From: JBBIJH01 sp037446075
GTDB taxonomy: Bacteria; Bacteroidota; Ignavibacteria; UBA10030; JAHEZR01
Direction of reading: 5' to 3'
Length of the DNA stretch: 21,637 bases
Assembly (NCBI GenBank): GCA_037446075.1
Contig: JBBIJH010000029.1
Span: 1 to 21,637, forward strand
This document shows, piece by piece, positions 1-6,896 of this stretch (positions are counted from its first letter, which is position 1; every line of letters starts with the position of its first letter). Below the pieces are notes generated by a model. The model did no database searches and was not told where the DNA came from. It was given only the letters and a program-made list of their open reading frames with translations. Made by a program: the position numbers and the translations under genes.

Positions 1-2
1 CG

Positions 3-938
3 GAGCGAACGTCGGAGAGTTATCGGCAGAAGTTCCTGTCAAGTTTAAATGTGGAGATAATCCGAAAAAGGAAATTCAAACTTGTGATCGATTATTCCCA
101 CGGGGTCACCGCCACGATTTTTCCCACGATACTCGGAACGCTCGGTTGCGAGATGGTCGCACTGAATGCATATCTCGATGCGAGCAAGCTAACAAGAGAG
201 CAGAAGGAAATCGAGAGAGCGCTCCGTCAACTATCGCATATTGTGACCTCGCTGGGAGAGGACATCGGATTCATGCTCGATGCCGGAGGAGAAAAACTTT
301 TCGTCGTAGATGAGGAAGGGAACTCGATCAGCAGCGATCGACTTCTCGTGATCGTCACGAAGCTAATCTTAGAAGCAAATCCTGAAATAAAGAAGATCGC
401 TGTCCCCATCTCTTCCTCGATGGAGATCGACCTGGTGGCAAGCGGGCATCAGATACAGGTCGTGAAGACCAAAGGGAGTCATCTCGCATTGATGAACGCA
501 GCGACGGAGCCGGACGTTGGCTTTGTGGGTGGAACAAAAGGCGGCTTCATCTTCCCTGAATTCAGCTTTGCCGCAGACGCCATGTTTGCCGTTGCAAAGA
601 TTCTTGAACTCCTCACCGTCACCGGGGAAAAGATCAGCGCTCTCAACCGAAAATTGCCGAAGTTCAAGATGGTCCAACGCGATATTCCCTGCCCATGGGA
701 AGCCAAGGGAAAAGTCATGCGCCTTCTCACGAAAGAATCGGAGAGCATGAAGCGAGAAGAAGTGGATGGAATAAAATTCTATCCGGGAATTGGAGAGCAA
801 CGCTCCAGCGTGTTCGTTGTACCAGACAAAGAACGAGCTCTATTCCATCTGCGCGTGGAGTCGGCCGAGGAATCGCTCGCACGTCGTCTCGCCGACGAAT
901 ACGAGCGTAAGATCTTGGAGTGGAGGGACGGAAAATAA
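3..938 (+). CDS. C-terminal part of a phosphohexomutase-like protein (5' partial), likely the tail of a mannose-1-phosphate guanylyltransferase/phosphomannomutase fusion
   Basis: The frame is open from base 3. The first possible in-window start is a GTG at 51, but the upstream codons (ERTSESYRQKFLSSLN) read like alpha-D-phosphohexomutase linker sequence, so the gene most likely begins before the window. The visible part covers domains II to IV: an LVIDYSHG strand, a domain III loop, and a C-terminal domain with WEAKGKVMRLL and VFVVPDKE. Known family members bind Mg with a DxDGDR loop and the sugar with GExSGH. Here those places read DAGGEK (279-296) and GGTKGG (528-545), so both sites are degenerate. 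Such degenerate domains occur, as I recall, in long bacterial sugar-1-phosphate nucleotidyltransferase fusions. That would make this a non-catalytic or regulatory domain, but the nucleotidyltransferase half is not visible. Followed 89 nt later by the PTS IIA gene. Confidence 0.72.
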   Translation, partial: ERTSESYRQKFLSSLNVEIIRKRKFKLVIDYSHGVTATIFPTILGTLGCEMVALNAYLDASKLTREQKEIERALRQLSHIVTSLGEDIGFMLDAGGEKLFVVDEEGNSISSDRLLVIVTKLILEANPEIKKIAVPISSSMEIDLVASGHQIQVVKTKGSHLALMNAATEPDVGFVGGTKGGFIFPEFSFAADAMFAVAKILELLTVTGEKISALNRKLPKFKMVQRDIPCPWEAKGKVMRLLTKESESMKREEVDGIKFYPGIGEQRSSVFVVPDKERALFHLRVESAEESLARRLADEYERKILEWRDGK

Positions 939-1027
939 GTGAGCGCAACACTTCCCCACGAATAAAGGGATTCTGATGAGGCTGCGGGAACGGCATCCTT
1001 CATGTCCAAAGGAGAAAAAGCACAGAG

Positions 1028-1498
1028 ATGAGAATCACCGACGTTCTTGAAGAACAATTTATCCATACAAACCTCCCGGGCACGAGCAAAGAAGAGATCA
1101 TCAACTCGATGATCGAACTCGTCGCAAGTTCAAAAAACGTCATCGACAAGGAGAAGGTTCGACAGGCGATTCTTGAGCGAGAAAAAATCATGTCGACGGG
1201 GGTCGGGAACGGCTTCGCGATTCCCCATGGAAAGACAGATGCCGTTAAAGATATTGTCGCGGCCTTTGCTGTCACCGAACGCCCGGTAGACTACCAGGCG
1301 CTCGACGATCAGCCTGTTCGGCTCGTCTTTCTTCTTGTCGGGAAAGACAGCCTCGTAGGGCCTCATATCCGACTCCTCAGTCGTATTTCCAGGTTGATGA
1401 ACAAGGAGGGTTTCCGAGAGGAATTGCTTAAGAGCAAGTCTCCCAAGGAAGTCTTGGAGCTTTTTCGACGCGAAGAAGCAGCGTACTTTGAAGGGTAA
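1028..1498 (+). CDS. ptsN: PTS IIA component, fructose/nitrogen-regulatory (PtsN-like) type
   Basis: At 156 residues this is a single EIIA-Fru/Mtl-type domain, the usual size of PtsN. The hallmark GNGFAIPHGKT surrounds the phospho-accepting His67, and VRLVFLLVGK and HIRLLSRISRLM follow as in the family. There is no EIIB, EIIC or transport gene beside it. A regulatory IIA(Ntr) role, taking phosphate from an NPr/HPr-like protein in the cytoplasm, is therefore likelier than sugar uptake. The ATG at 1028 sits 14 nt after AGGAG (1009-1013), a long spacing. The TAA lies 24 nt before hisS, in the same frame, suggesting cotranscription. The symbol is a family-level assignment, and a generic fructose IIA cannot be excluded. 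Confidence 0.82.
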   Translation: MRITDVLEEQFIHTNLPGTSKEEIINSMIELVASSKNVIDKEKVRQAILEREKIMSTGVGNGFAIPHGKTDAVKDIVAAFAVTERPVDYQALDDQPVRLVFLLVGKDSLVGPHIRLLSRISRLMNKEGFREELLKSKSPKEVLELFRREEAAYFEG

Positions 1499-1522
1499 TC
1501 ATCCTCCGCAGAATGTCACCTC

Positions 1523-2800
1523 TTGAGTGGAACACGAGTGACATACAGATCAATAAAGGGGACGCGCGACATCCTGCCGAGCGAATCATGGAAGTGGCAA
1601 AGGGTCGAAGAGCGGATTCGCAAGGTGATGGAACGATTCAACTATAAAGAAATCCGGACTCCCCTCTTCGAGCAAACTTCCCTCTTCTCTCGAAGTATCG
1701 GTGAGCTTACCGATCTCGTCAGCAAGGAGATGTACACGTTCGAGGATCGCAGCGGGGAGAGCATCACCCTCCGCCCCGAGATGACAGCCTCGGTCGTAAG
1801 AGCGTACATTCAACACAACCTTGGAAAACAACTCCCGCTTGTAAAGCTCTACTACTTGGGCCCCGCCTTTCGGCAAGAAAGACCTCAGGCAGGCCGGCTC
1901 CGCCAATTCCATCAGTTTGGTGCCGAAGCGATCGGATCTGCAAACCCCGACCTTGATGCAGAAATGATTTCCCTTTCCTTGGCCATCTATGAGGAGCTGG
2001 GTGTGAAGGAGCCTCTCTTGAAAATAAATTCCGTAGGGTGCCAGAACTGCCGCCCCGCTTACATGAAAGTGCTAATCAAAGCTCTCGAAAAGATTCGCCA
2101 CGAGCTTTCACCCGAGAGCCAGCACCGCCTCGGAGTCAATCCCCTCCGTATCCTTGACTCTAAACTGGAACAGGACCAGCGAGCAACGTCAGGAGTTCCC
2201 TTGATGAGAGATCATCTATGCCCTGACTGTGCAGCACACTACAAGTCGGTAAAGGAGAGACTTTCAGCGCTTGGATACAAGTTCGAGGAAGATGGAAGAT
2301 TAGTGCGCGGCCTCGACTATTACACAAAAACGGCATTTGAAGTAATAAGCCGGCAACTGGGTGCTCAGGATGCCCTTGCCGGCGGCGGCCGCTACGATCT
2401 GCTTGTAAAAGAACTCGGTGGTGAAGCAACCCCAGGGATCGGCTTTGCGGCGGGAATGGAACGGTTGATGATGGTGCTGGGGAAGAATTCTCCGTCTGAT
2501 CAGGAGGAGGGGACGACGATCTTCATCGCCACAGTCGATCGAAAGTCTCAAGACTGGGCTATGAAGCATGCCCTGGAGCTTCGACGACAGGGAGTGAGCG
2601 TAGAACTCGACTATCTCGGCCGCAGCCTCAAGGCACAGATGCGGGAAGCGGATCGACAACGGGCACGCTATGTTCTCATCATAGGAGAAAACGAGCTTGA
2701 AGCTCGGCGGGCGACCTTGAAAGACATGAAATCTGGGGCTCAGGAAACGACCACGTTTGAAGAAATTTTCAAGAGAGTTGTAAGCAGCAGCAAAGCGTAA
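1523..2800 (+). CDS. hisS: histidine--tRNA ligase
   Basis: Charges tRNA-His with histidine in the cytoplasm, as a class II homodimer. At 425 residues it has the usual length. Visible are IKGTRDILP near residue 11, LRPEMT at 83-88 for motif 1/ATP-site packing, motif 2 in YYLGPAFRQERPQAGRLRQFHQF (110-132, arginine for ATP), the histidine-specific LVRGLDYYTKTAFE, and motif 3 GIGFAAGMERL, followed by the anticodon-binding domain. Two CxxC pairs (GCQNC and LCPDC) lie in the insertion region. There is no ATG between the ptsN stop and the conserved start, so translation begins at TTG 1523 or possibly GTG 1538. I see no Shine-Dalgarno, so coupling to ptsN is plausible. Confidence 0.97.
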   Translation: MSGTRVTYRSIKGTRDILPSESWKWQRVEERIRKVMERFNYKEIRTPLFEQTSLFSRSIGELTDLVSKEMYTFEDRSGESITLRPEMTASVVRAYIQHNLGKQLPLVKLYYLGPAFRQERPQAGRLRQFHQFGAEAIGSANPDLDAEMISLSLAIYEELGVKEPLLKINSVGCQNCRPAYMKVLIKALEKIRHELSPESQHRLGVNPLRILDSKLEQDQRATSGVPLMRDHLCPDCAAHYKSVKERLSALGYKFEEDGRLVRGLDYYTKTAFEVISRQLGAQDALAGGGRYDLLVKELGGEATPGIGFAAGMERLMMVLGKNSPSDQEEGTTIFIATVDRKSQDWAMKHALELRRQGVSVELDYLGRSLKAQMREADRQRARYVLIIGENELEARRATLKDMKSGAQETTTFEEIFKRVVSSSKA

Positions 2801-2813
2801 TGGGTCTTTTTTA

Positions 2814-3221
2814 ATGCCCAGGAAGAAACAGAAATTGGAATATCGAGTCTATGTGTTTCCGATCTATGAGGAAGTGTCAAGAAAAAGGTCTACACTCTTT
2901 CGACTTGAAACAGTTGAAGAATTCAGCGCGTTTCAATACGAGATCGCCGTAGAGGAAAAAGCTGCTGATAGAAGAATCGAATGGAAAATCCGAGGTTTGC
3001 GCTCGCCTGCGGTGACTCTTCCTGGTACGGGCCCGGCAACGTTCACGAAAGACTATGATTCCCTCCGAGGCCAGTACGAGTTCGCTCTCCGTAAACTCGA
3101 TGGGAGAGAGAACATCTTCACACTAGAGATCGGAGAGCAAAGAGTCACTGTTTTGAAAGCACCTCGGGAAAGATTTGTCGAGGTCCTCACACCGAGAGAA
3201 AAGTTAACGCCAGCCTCATAG
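2814..3221 (+). CDS. conserved-looking hypothetical protein, 135 residues
   Basis: I do not recognise a family. The ATG at 2814 follows hisS by 13 nt and the stop precedes lgt by 20 nt, so it sits inside the operon. The N-terminus is basic (MPRKKQKLEYR). The rest alternates short hydrophobic strands with charged turns (YRVYVFPIYEE, ENIFTLEIGEQRVTVLKAP), suggesting a small soluble beta-rich protein. There is no signal peptide, membrane segment, Cys/His cluster or nucleotide-binding loop. Codon use resembles its neighbours. It is likely real because it fills the gap exactly and keeps the operon spacing, but no function can be given. Confidence 0.75.
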   Translation: MPRKKQKLEYRVYVFPIYEEVSRKRSTLFRLETVEEFSAFQYEIAVEEKAADRRIEWKIRGLRSPAVTLPGTGPATFTKDYDSLRGQYEFALRKLDGRENIFTLEIGEQRVTVLKAPRERFVEVLTPREKLTPAS

Positions 3222-3241
3222 ACGTAAGAGATTGTTCACAA

Positions 3242-4060
3242 ATGTATCCTGAACTGCTGAAAATTGGACCGATCACCATCTACAGCTACGGCTTGATGAT
3301 GGGGATCTCTTTCATCATTGCCAATTACCTTCTCTCCAAGGAGCTGAAACGGAAAGGTCTCGATCCCAGCCTAGCAAGCGTGATCACCCTTATCGCCCTA
3401 GTGTTTGGAATCTCCGGTTCGAAGATCCTTTATCTCATCGAGAACTTTCAACACTTCACTCGCAACCCGATTGGAATGGCTTTCTCTCCGTCTGGACTCA
3501 CGTGGTATGGAGGGTTTTTCCTTGCCACGCTGGTGATCTACATCTACATTCAGAAAAAGAAAATCTCCTTCTGGCGAATTGCCGACGCAGCTTCTCCTGC
3601 TCTCATCTGGGCCTATGGGATTGCAAGAATCGGGTGCCATCTTGCGGGAGATGGCGACTACGGAATTCCCACGGACCTACCATGGGGTGTATCGTATGCG
3701 CGGGGGACTTATCCGCCTTCAGAAGCTTTTCGGCAGTTCCCTGAGATCGCTCGCCGATTTCCGAATGGCGTTGTCCCGGATGACACTCCACTCCATCCGG
3801 CACCCATTTATGAGTTTCTGCTGGCCACCGGAATCTTCTTCCTCCTCTGGAAACTACGCAAGCGGAATTATCCGGATGGAGTCTTATTCATGTATTACCT
3901 CATCTTTGCCGGCCTCGAAAGGTTCTTTATCGAATTCATTCGCATCAACCCTCGGCTCTTCCTTGGCCTTTCAGAGGCCCAACTCATTGCAATTGTGTTG
4001 ATCGCACTTGGGCTTATCGGGCTCCCTTACTTCCGGCGCGAGCAGCCTAGCAGTCACTAA
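3242..4060 (+). CDS. lgt: prolipoprotein diacylglyceryl transferase
   Basis: Inner-membrane enzyme that moves a diacylglyceryl group from phosphatidylglycerol to the lipobox Cys of prolipoproteins, the first step of lipoprotein maturation. At 272 residues it has the normal size and about seven hydrophobic segments. The start IGPITIYSYGLMM, the GLTWYGGFF segment, the Lgt signature region ARIGCHLAGDGDYG (128-141), the periplasmic HPAPIYEF and the C-terminal ERFFIEFIR are all family features. The signature has Cys and Ala where the E. coli enzyme has Asn residues. I recall this as a variant in other phyla, so it need not mean loss of function. The large insert between WGV and HPAPIYE is periplasmic. 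Confidence 0.96.
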   Translation: MYPELLKIGPITIYSYGLMMGISFIIANYLLSKELKRKGLDPSLASVITLIALVFGISGSKILYLIENFQHFTRNPIGMAFSPSGLTWYGGFFLATLVIYIYIQKKKISFWRIADAASPALIWAYGIARIGCHLAGDGDYGIPTDLPWGVSYARGTYPPSEAFRQFPEIARRFPNGVVPDDTPLHPAPIYEFLLATGIFFLLWKLRKRNYPDGVLFMYYLIFAGLERFFIEFIRINPRLFLGLSEAQLIAIVLIALGLIGLPYFRREQPSSH

Positions 4061-4083
4061 AGCTCATCATCTGATTTCTTGCC

Positions 4084-4329
4084 GTGATTGTGGTGGAACT
4101 TTTTTCGAAGGAGGATTGTCATCTATGTGAGGAAGCAAAGTATGTTCTAGAGAAAGTGCGGCAAGAAATTCCCTTCCATTTCGTGGAAAAGAAGATAGCT
4201 CCCGGCGATGAGTCCTACGAGCTCTACGGTGAAAGAGTTCCAGTCGTTTTCATCAATGAGGAAGAAGTTTTTCATTTTCGGGTCAACGAGGAGGCGCTGA
4301 AGCAGAAGCTCCGGGAAGCGATGAGATGA
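4084..4329 (+). CDS. glutaredoxin-like thioredoxin-fold protein (DUF836/mini-glutaredoxin type)
   Basis: An 81-residue protein with a compact thioredoxin fold: first strand VVELFSKED, redox motif C12-H-L-C15, and the cis-proline loop ERVPVVFI (Pro53) that faces the active site. Proteins of this size and pattern are usually called glutaredoxin family/DUF836 and carry out thiol-disulfide exchange in the cytoplasm. The start is GTG 4084, since an in-frame stop lies at 4072-4074, with GTG 4090 or 4093 as alternatives and no clear Shine-Dalgarno. Its stop overlaps the next ATG in an ATGA arrangement, so the two are translationally coupled. The substrate is unknown. Confidence 0.8.
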   Translation: MIVVELFSKEDCHLCEEAKYVLEKVRQEIPFHFVEKKIAPGDESYELYGERVPVVFINEEEVFHFRVNEEALKQKLREAMR

Positions 4330-4538
4330 GAATTCTGGGCAGGCTCCTCCAGGCACTCGGAATCGCTGAAGTGATGATTGGACTTGTCACGGGACTGAGG
4401 GGCGATATGAAAAAGGAGATGTACTTTGCACTAGCGGGGGTTTTGGTATTCACGGTGGGGTGGCTGATTCAACGATGGAGCGAGAAGAAGGGAAGCAGTC
4501 ACCAACAGAGTAGGTCTTCTAGTCCGACAGAATCCTAG
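4326..4538 (+). CDS. small membrane protein with two predicted helices, 70 residues
   Basis: Starts inside the stop of the glutaredoxin-like gene (ATGA at 4326-4329). Two hydrophobic stretches are visible, about residues 5-23 (LLQALGIAEVMIGLVTG) and 32-48 (MYFALAGVLVFTVGWLI), separated by the charged turn RGDMKKE. The tail is hydrophilic and rich in Ser, Gln and Lys. This suggests a helical hairpin in the inner membrane. I do not recognise a family. Overlap and compact spacing (20 nt to rlmB) support it as a real gene. A functional link to the glutaredoxin is only inferred from coupling. Confidence 0.68.
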   Translation: MRILGRLLQALGIAEVMIGLVTGLRGDMKKEMYFALAGVLVFTVGWLIQRWSEKKGSSHQQSRSSSPTES

Positions 4539-4558
4539 GAGAGGAGGGTGGGCAGACC

Positions 4559-5330
4559 ATGCGGGAGTTCATCGCTGGGCGGAATCCGGTGATCGAAGCG
4601 CTTCGGTCGGGAGGGCCGATCGAGAAAATCGTCATGCTNNNNNNNNNNNAAGGGGAAATGCGATTGAGACAATTAAGGAGCTTGCTCGACAGAGCGGGGT
4701 CCAATGCGTCGAGGTGAACAAGCAAAGGTTCCGTGAGATTGTAAACGACACAACGACCCAGGGCGTTGTTGCACTGCTGGCCACGAAGGAATATGTCTCT
4801 CCTAACGAGCTGCTTCGTATTGCCAAAGAGCGGGACGAACCGGCCTTTCTACTCGTCCTCGATGAGATACAAGATCCTCAAAATCTCGGCGCGATCATCC
4901 GCACGGCGGAATGTGCCGGTGCTCATGGCGTAATCATCCCAAAGCACCATGCTACGCCAGTTGGCCACACGGTGGCGAAGACGTCGGCTGGCGCGAGTGC
5001 CCATATGCCAATGGCAAAGGTGACGAACATTGCCAGCACTCTCGACGAGTTGAAGGAGCAGGGAATTTGGATCATCGGGACCGATGTGAAGGGAAGTAAA
5101 CTGTTCACCGAAGTCGATTATAAAGGACCGGTTGCCTTGGTGATTGGGAATGAAGGAGAGGGAATGCGACGGCTGGTAAAGGAAAAGTGCGACTTCCTCG
5201 TCCGGATACCGCTCCTCGGTAAGATAGAATCGCTGAATGCCTCAGTCGCTGCAGCCTNNNNNNNNNNNNNNNNNNNNNNNNGGTTCGTGCAAGAAAGGGG
5301 AACCACCAACAAGAGCTGCGTGGATCCTAA
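4559..5330 (+). CDS. rlmB: 23S rRNA 2'-O-methyltransferase of the TrmH/RlmB family, interrupted by two assembly gaps
   Basis: SPOUT-family methyltransferase, expected to methylate a 23S rRNA guanosine (Gm2251 in E. coli) using SAM. The ATG at 4559 follows GGAGG (4543-4547) and begins MREFIAGRNPVIEAL, the typical RlmB N-terminus. After the first gap come the TQGVVALL linker, NLGAIIRTAECAGAHGVIIPK (motif 1), ALVIGNEGEGM (motif 2) and IPLLGKIESLNASVAAA (motif 3, the knot). After the second gap the tail reads VRARKGNHQQELRGS and stops at TAA 5328-5330. The frames on either side of both N runs do not match: the first true gap must be a multiple of three (12 fits the family), and the second must be 1 modulo 3 (16 fits). 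This looks like assembly error rather than a pseudogene. Confidence 0.9.
4639..4649. other. run of 11 N (assembly gap)
   Basis: Unresolved bases inside rlmB. The coding frame upstream (codons from 4559) and downstream (RGNAIETIKEL from 4651) agree only if the real length is a multiple of three, so the printed length of 11 is not exact. Confidence 0.95.
5258..5281. other. run of 24 N (assembly gap)
   Basis: Unresolved bases in the last rlmB motif. The frame before the gap (SVAAA) and after it (VRARKG) agree only if the true length is 1 modulo 3. By comparison with RlmB proteins, about 16 bases fit best. Reading straight through 24 N gives a false C-terminus ending near 5385. Confidence 0.95.
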
Positions 5331-5479
5331 CGTTTTTTCTTCAGTTCTCGCTCTCTGCGAACCCGCTCGAGAAGCCTTTTCTTGAATTCTCGGTTCAGCT
5401 TTTTCCAGTTGATCACTTCTTGCGGTCGTTCCTGCCTCGGAGCCACAACCCGTTTTTGACGGTTTGCCAATTCTTTCAT
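5327..5479 (-). CDS. short highly basic ORF, 50 residues, coupled to the ntrC-type gene
   Basis: Reading from ATG 5479, the frame gives MKELANRQKRVVAPRQERPQ, then EVINWKKLNREFKKRLLERV and RRERELKKKR, with a TAG at 5327-5329. It starts 3 nt after the stop of the NtrC-type regulator, and a perfect GGAGG (5489-5493, minus strand) lies 9 nt before the ATG, inside the end of that gene. More than a third of the residues are Lys or Arg, and the second half could form one amphipathic or coiled helix. No membrane segment, Cys or known domain. The stop overlaps the rlmB stop tail to tail. It could be a nucleic-acid or ribosome-associated peptide, but the function is unknown. The strong ribosome site and exact fit are the reasons to believe it. 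Confidence 0.6.
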   Translation of the reverse strand: MKELANRQKRVVAPRQERPQEVINWKKLNREFKKRLLERVRRERELKKKR

Positions 5480-5482
5480 GCT

Positions 5483-6874
5483 CTATTCCCTCCGTTCTTC
5501 CTTCCTCGACATGCTGCCACTGGTTTCCCTTGAAATGCCGTAGCGCTTCATTTTGTTGTAGAGATGACTCCGTTGAATGTTGAGAGCCTCTGCCGTCTTC
5601 GTGATGTGCCATCCGTGCAACTCAAGCTGGCGTCTTATGAATGCAGCTTCAGCGCGATCCTTGAAGTCTTGAAACGTTGCGCTGATATTCAGAATGTCCT
5701 CGAACTCGCCCGCTCGGACTGCCCCCAGCGTCTCAAGCTCTTGAACGTCAATGCGTCTGGAGCGGGACATGATTACAAGCCTCTCGATGACGTTGCGCAG
5801 CTCGCGGACATTTCCGCTCCAATCCATCGTTTTCAACCGATCCAGCAGGGCCGGAGTTAATTCCTTCCTCGGCATCCCGTTGCGAAGACATAGCTCCTCA
5901 GCAAAATATGTCGCGAGGATTGGTATATCTCCCCTGCGTTCACGGAGCGGCGGTACGTGGATCGGAATTACGTTCAGGCGATGGTAGAGATCCTCGCGGA
6001 ACGTCCCCCGTCTAATCTCTTCGGGAAGGTTCTTGTTCGTGGCTGCGATCACACGCACATCAATCGGAATTAGCTTGTTCCCCCCGATGCGTTCAATCTT
6101 TCCTTCCTCAAGAACACGGAGAACTTTTGCCTGGGCCGCAGGACTCATATCCCCCACCTCATCGAGGAAGATGGTTCCGCCGTCTGCTTGTTGGAACTTC
6201 CCAATCCTCTGCGAAGTTGCTCCGGTAAAAGCCCCCTTCTCGTGACCGAACAGCTCGGATTCGATCAACTCAGTGGGGATCGCGGCGCAATTTACTTCAA
6301 TGAAAGGCTTGTCACTCCTTTTGCTAGCCCGATGAATTGCCTTCGCAACCAGTTCCTTCCCCGTTCCGTTCTCACCGGAAATTAACACCCGTGCCTCCGT
6401 CGGGCCGACTCGCGCGATCAACTCCAGGATCTCTTTGATCTTTGGGCTTTCGCCTAGGATTCTCTCTTTCCCTTCAACCGCTTCCTTGATTTGCTTGTAT
6501 TCCGAGGCGAGCTTTTGGTGCTCGAGTGCGTTTCGAATCGTAATGAGGAGTTTGTCCCGGTCGAGGGGTTTGGGAAGAAAGTCAAACGCCCCTTTCTTTG
6601 TCGCCTCTACGGCAGTTTCTATCGTCCCATGCCCGGAGATGATGATCACGGGGAGGTCGGGCAGCTGGCGCTTCATCACTTCGAGGACTTCCAGCCCGTC
6701 TGTCCCCGGCATCTTGATGTCCAAGAGAACTACATCGACAGGCTGTGATTCGATGATCGAAATCGCTTTCTTTCCATCTTCCGCCAGCTCGACGCCGTAA
6801 TTGGCGTAACTGAGAATCATCTTCAAGGAGTCCCGAACACCTTTTTCATCATCAACGACAAGAACTGTTTTCAT
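5483..6874 (-). CDS. sigma54-dependent response regulator, NtrC family
   Basis: 463 residues with the classic three-part layout. The receiver (1-120) has acidic residues D8, D9 and phospho-acceptor D52 in VVLLDIKMPG, plus Lys102. The AAA+ domain (about 137-370) has Walker A GENGTGKE (167-174), the sigma54-contact loop GAFTGA (214-219), Walker B GGTIFLDEVGD (232-242) and arginine fingers near FREDLYHRLNV. A Fis-like HTH near the C-terminus reads ITKTAEALNIQRSHLYNKM. It should open sigma54 promoters when phosphorylated. No histidine kinase lies beside it and I found no clear -24/-12 site in the window, so signal and targets are unknown. It lies 22 nt after the secreted protein gene. Confidence 0.94.
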   Translation of the reverse strand: MKTVLVVDDEKGVRDSLKMILSYANYGVELAEDGKKAISIIESQPVDVVLLDIKMPGTDGLEVLEVMKRQLPDLPVIIISGHGTIETAVEATKKGAFDFLPKPLDRDKLLITIRNALEHQKLASEYKQIKEAVEGKERILGESPKIKEILELIARVGPTEARVLISGENGTGKELVAKAIHRASKRSDKPFIEVNCAAIPTELIESELFGHEKGAFTGATSQRIGKFQQADGGTIFLDEVGDMSPAAQAKVLRVLEEGKIERIGGNKLIPIDVRVIAATNKNLPEEIRRGTFREDLYHRLNVIPIHVPPLRERRGDIPILATYFAEELCLRNGMPRKELTPALLDRLKTMDWSGNVRELRNVIERLVIMSRSRRIDVQELETLGAVRAGEFEDILNISATFQDFKDRAEAAFIRRQLELHGWHITKTAEALNIQRSHLYNKMKRYGISRETSGSMSRKEERRE

Positions 6875-6896
6875 GGATACTTCCCGCTCAGTCCCG

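Noticed and set aside
5282..5385. C-terminus of rlmB read straight through the 24 N
   Set aside because: The resulting tail (FVQERGTTNK and on) matches nothing, while the next frame gives the family-like tail VRARKG and a stop at 5328. The N count is wrong.
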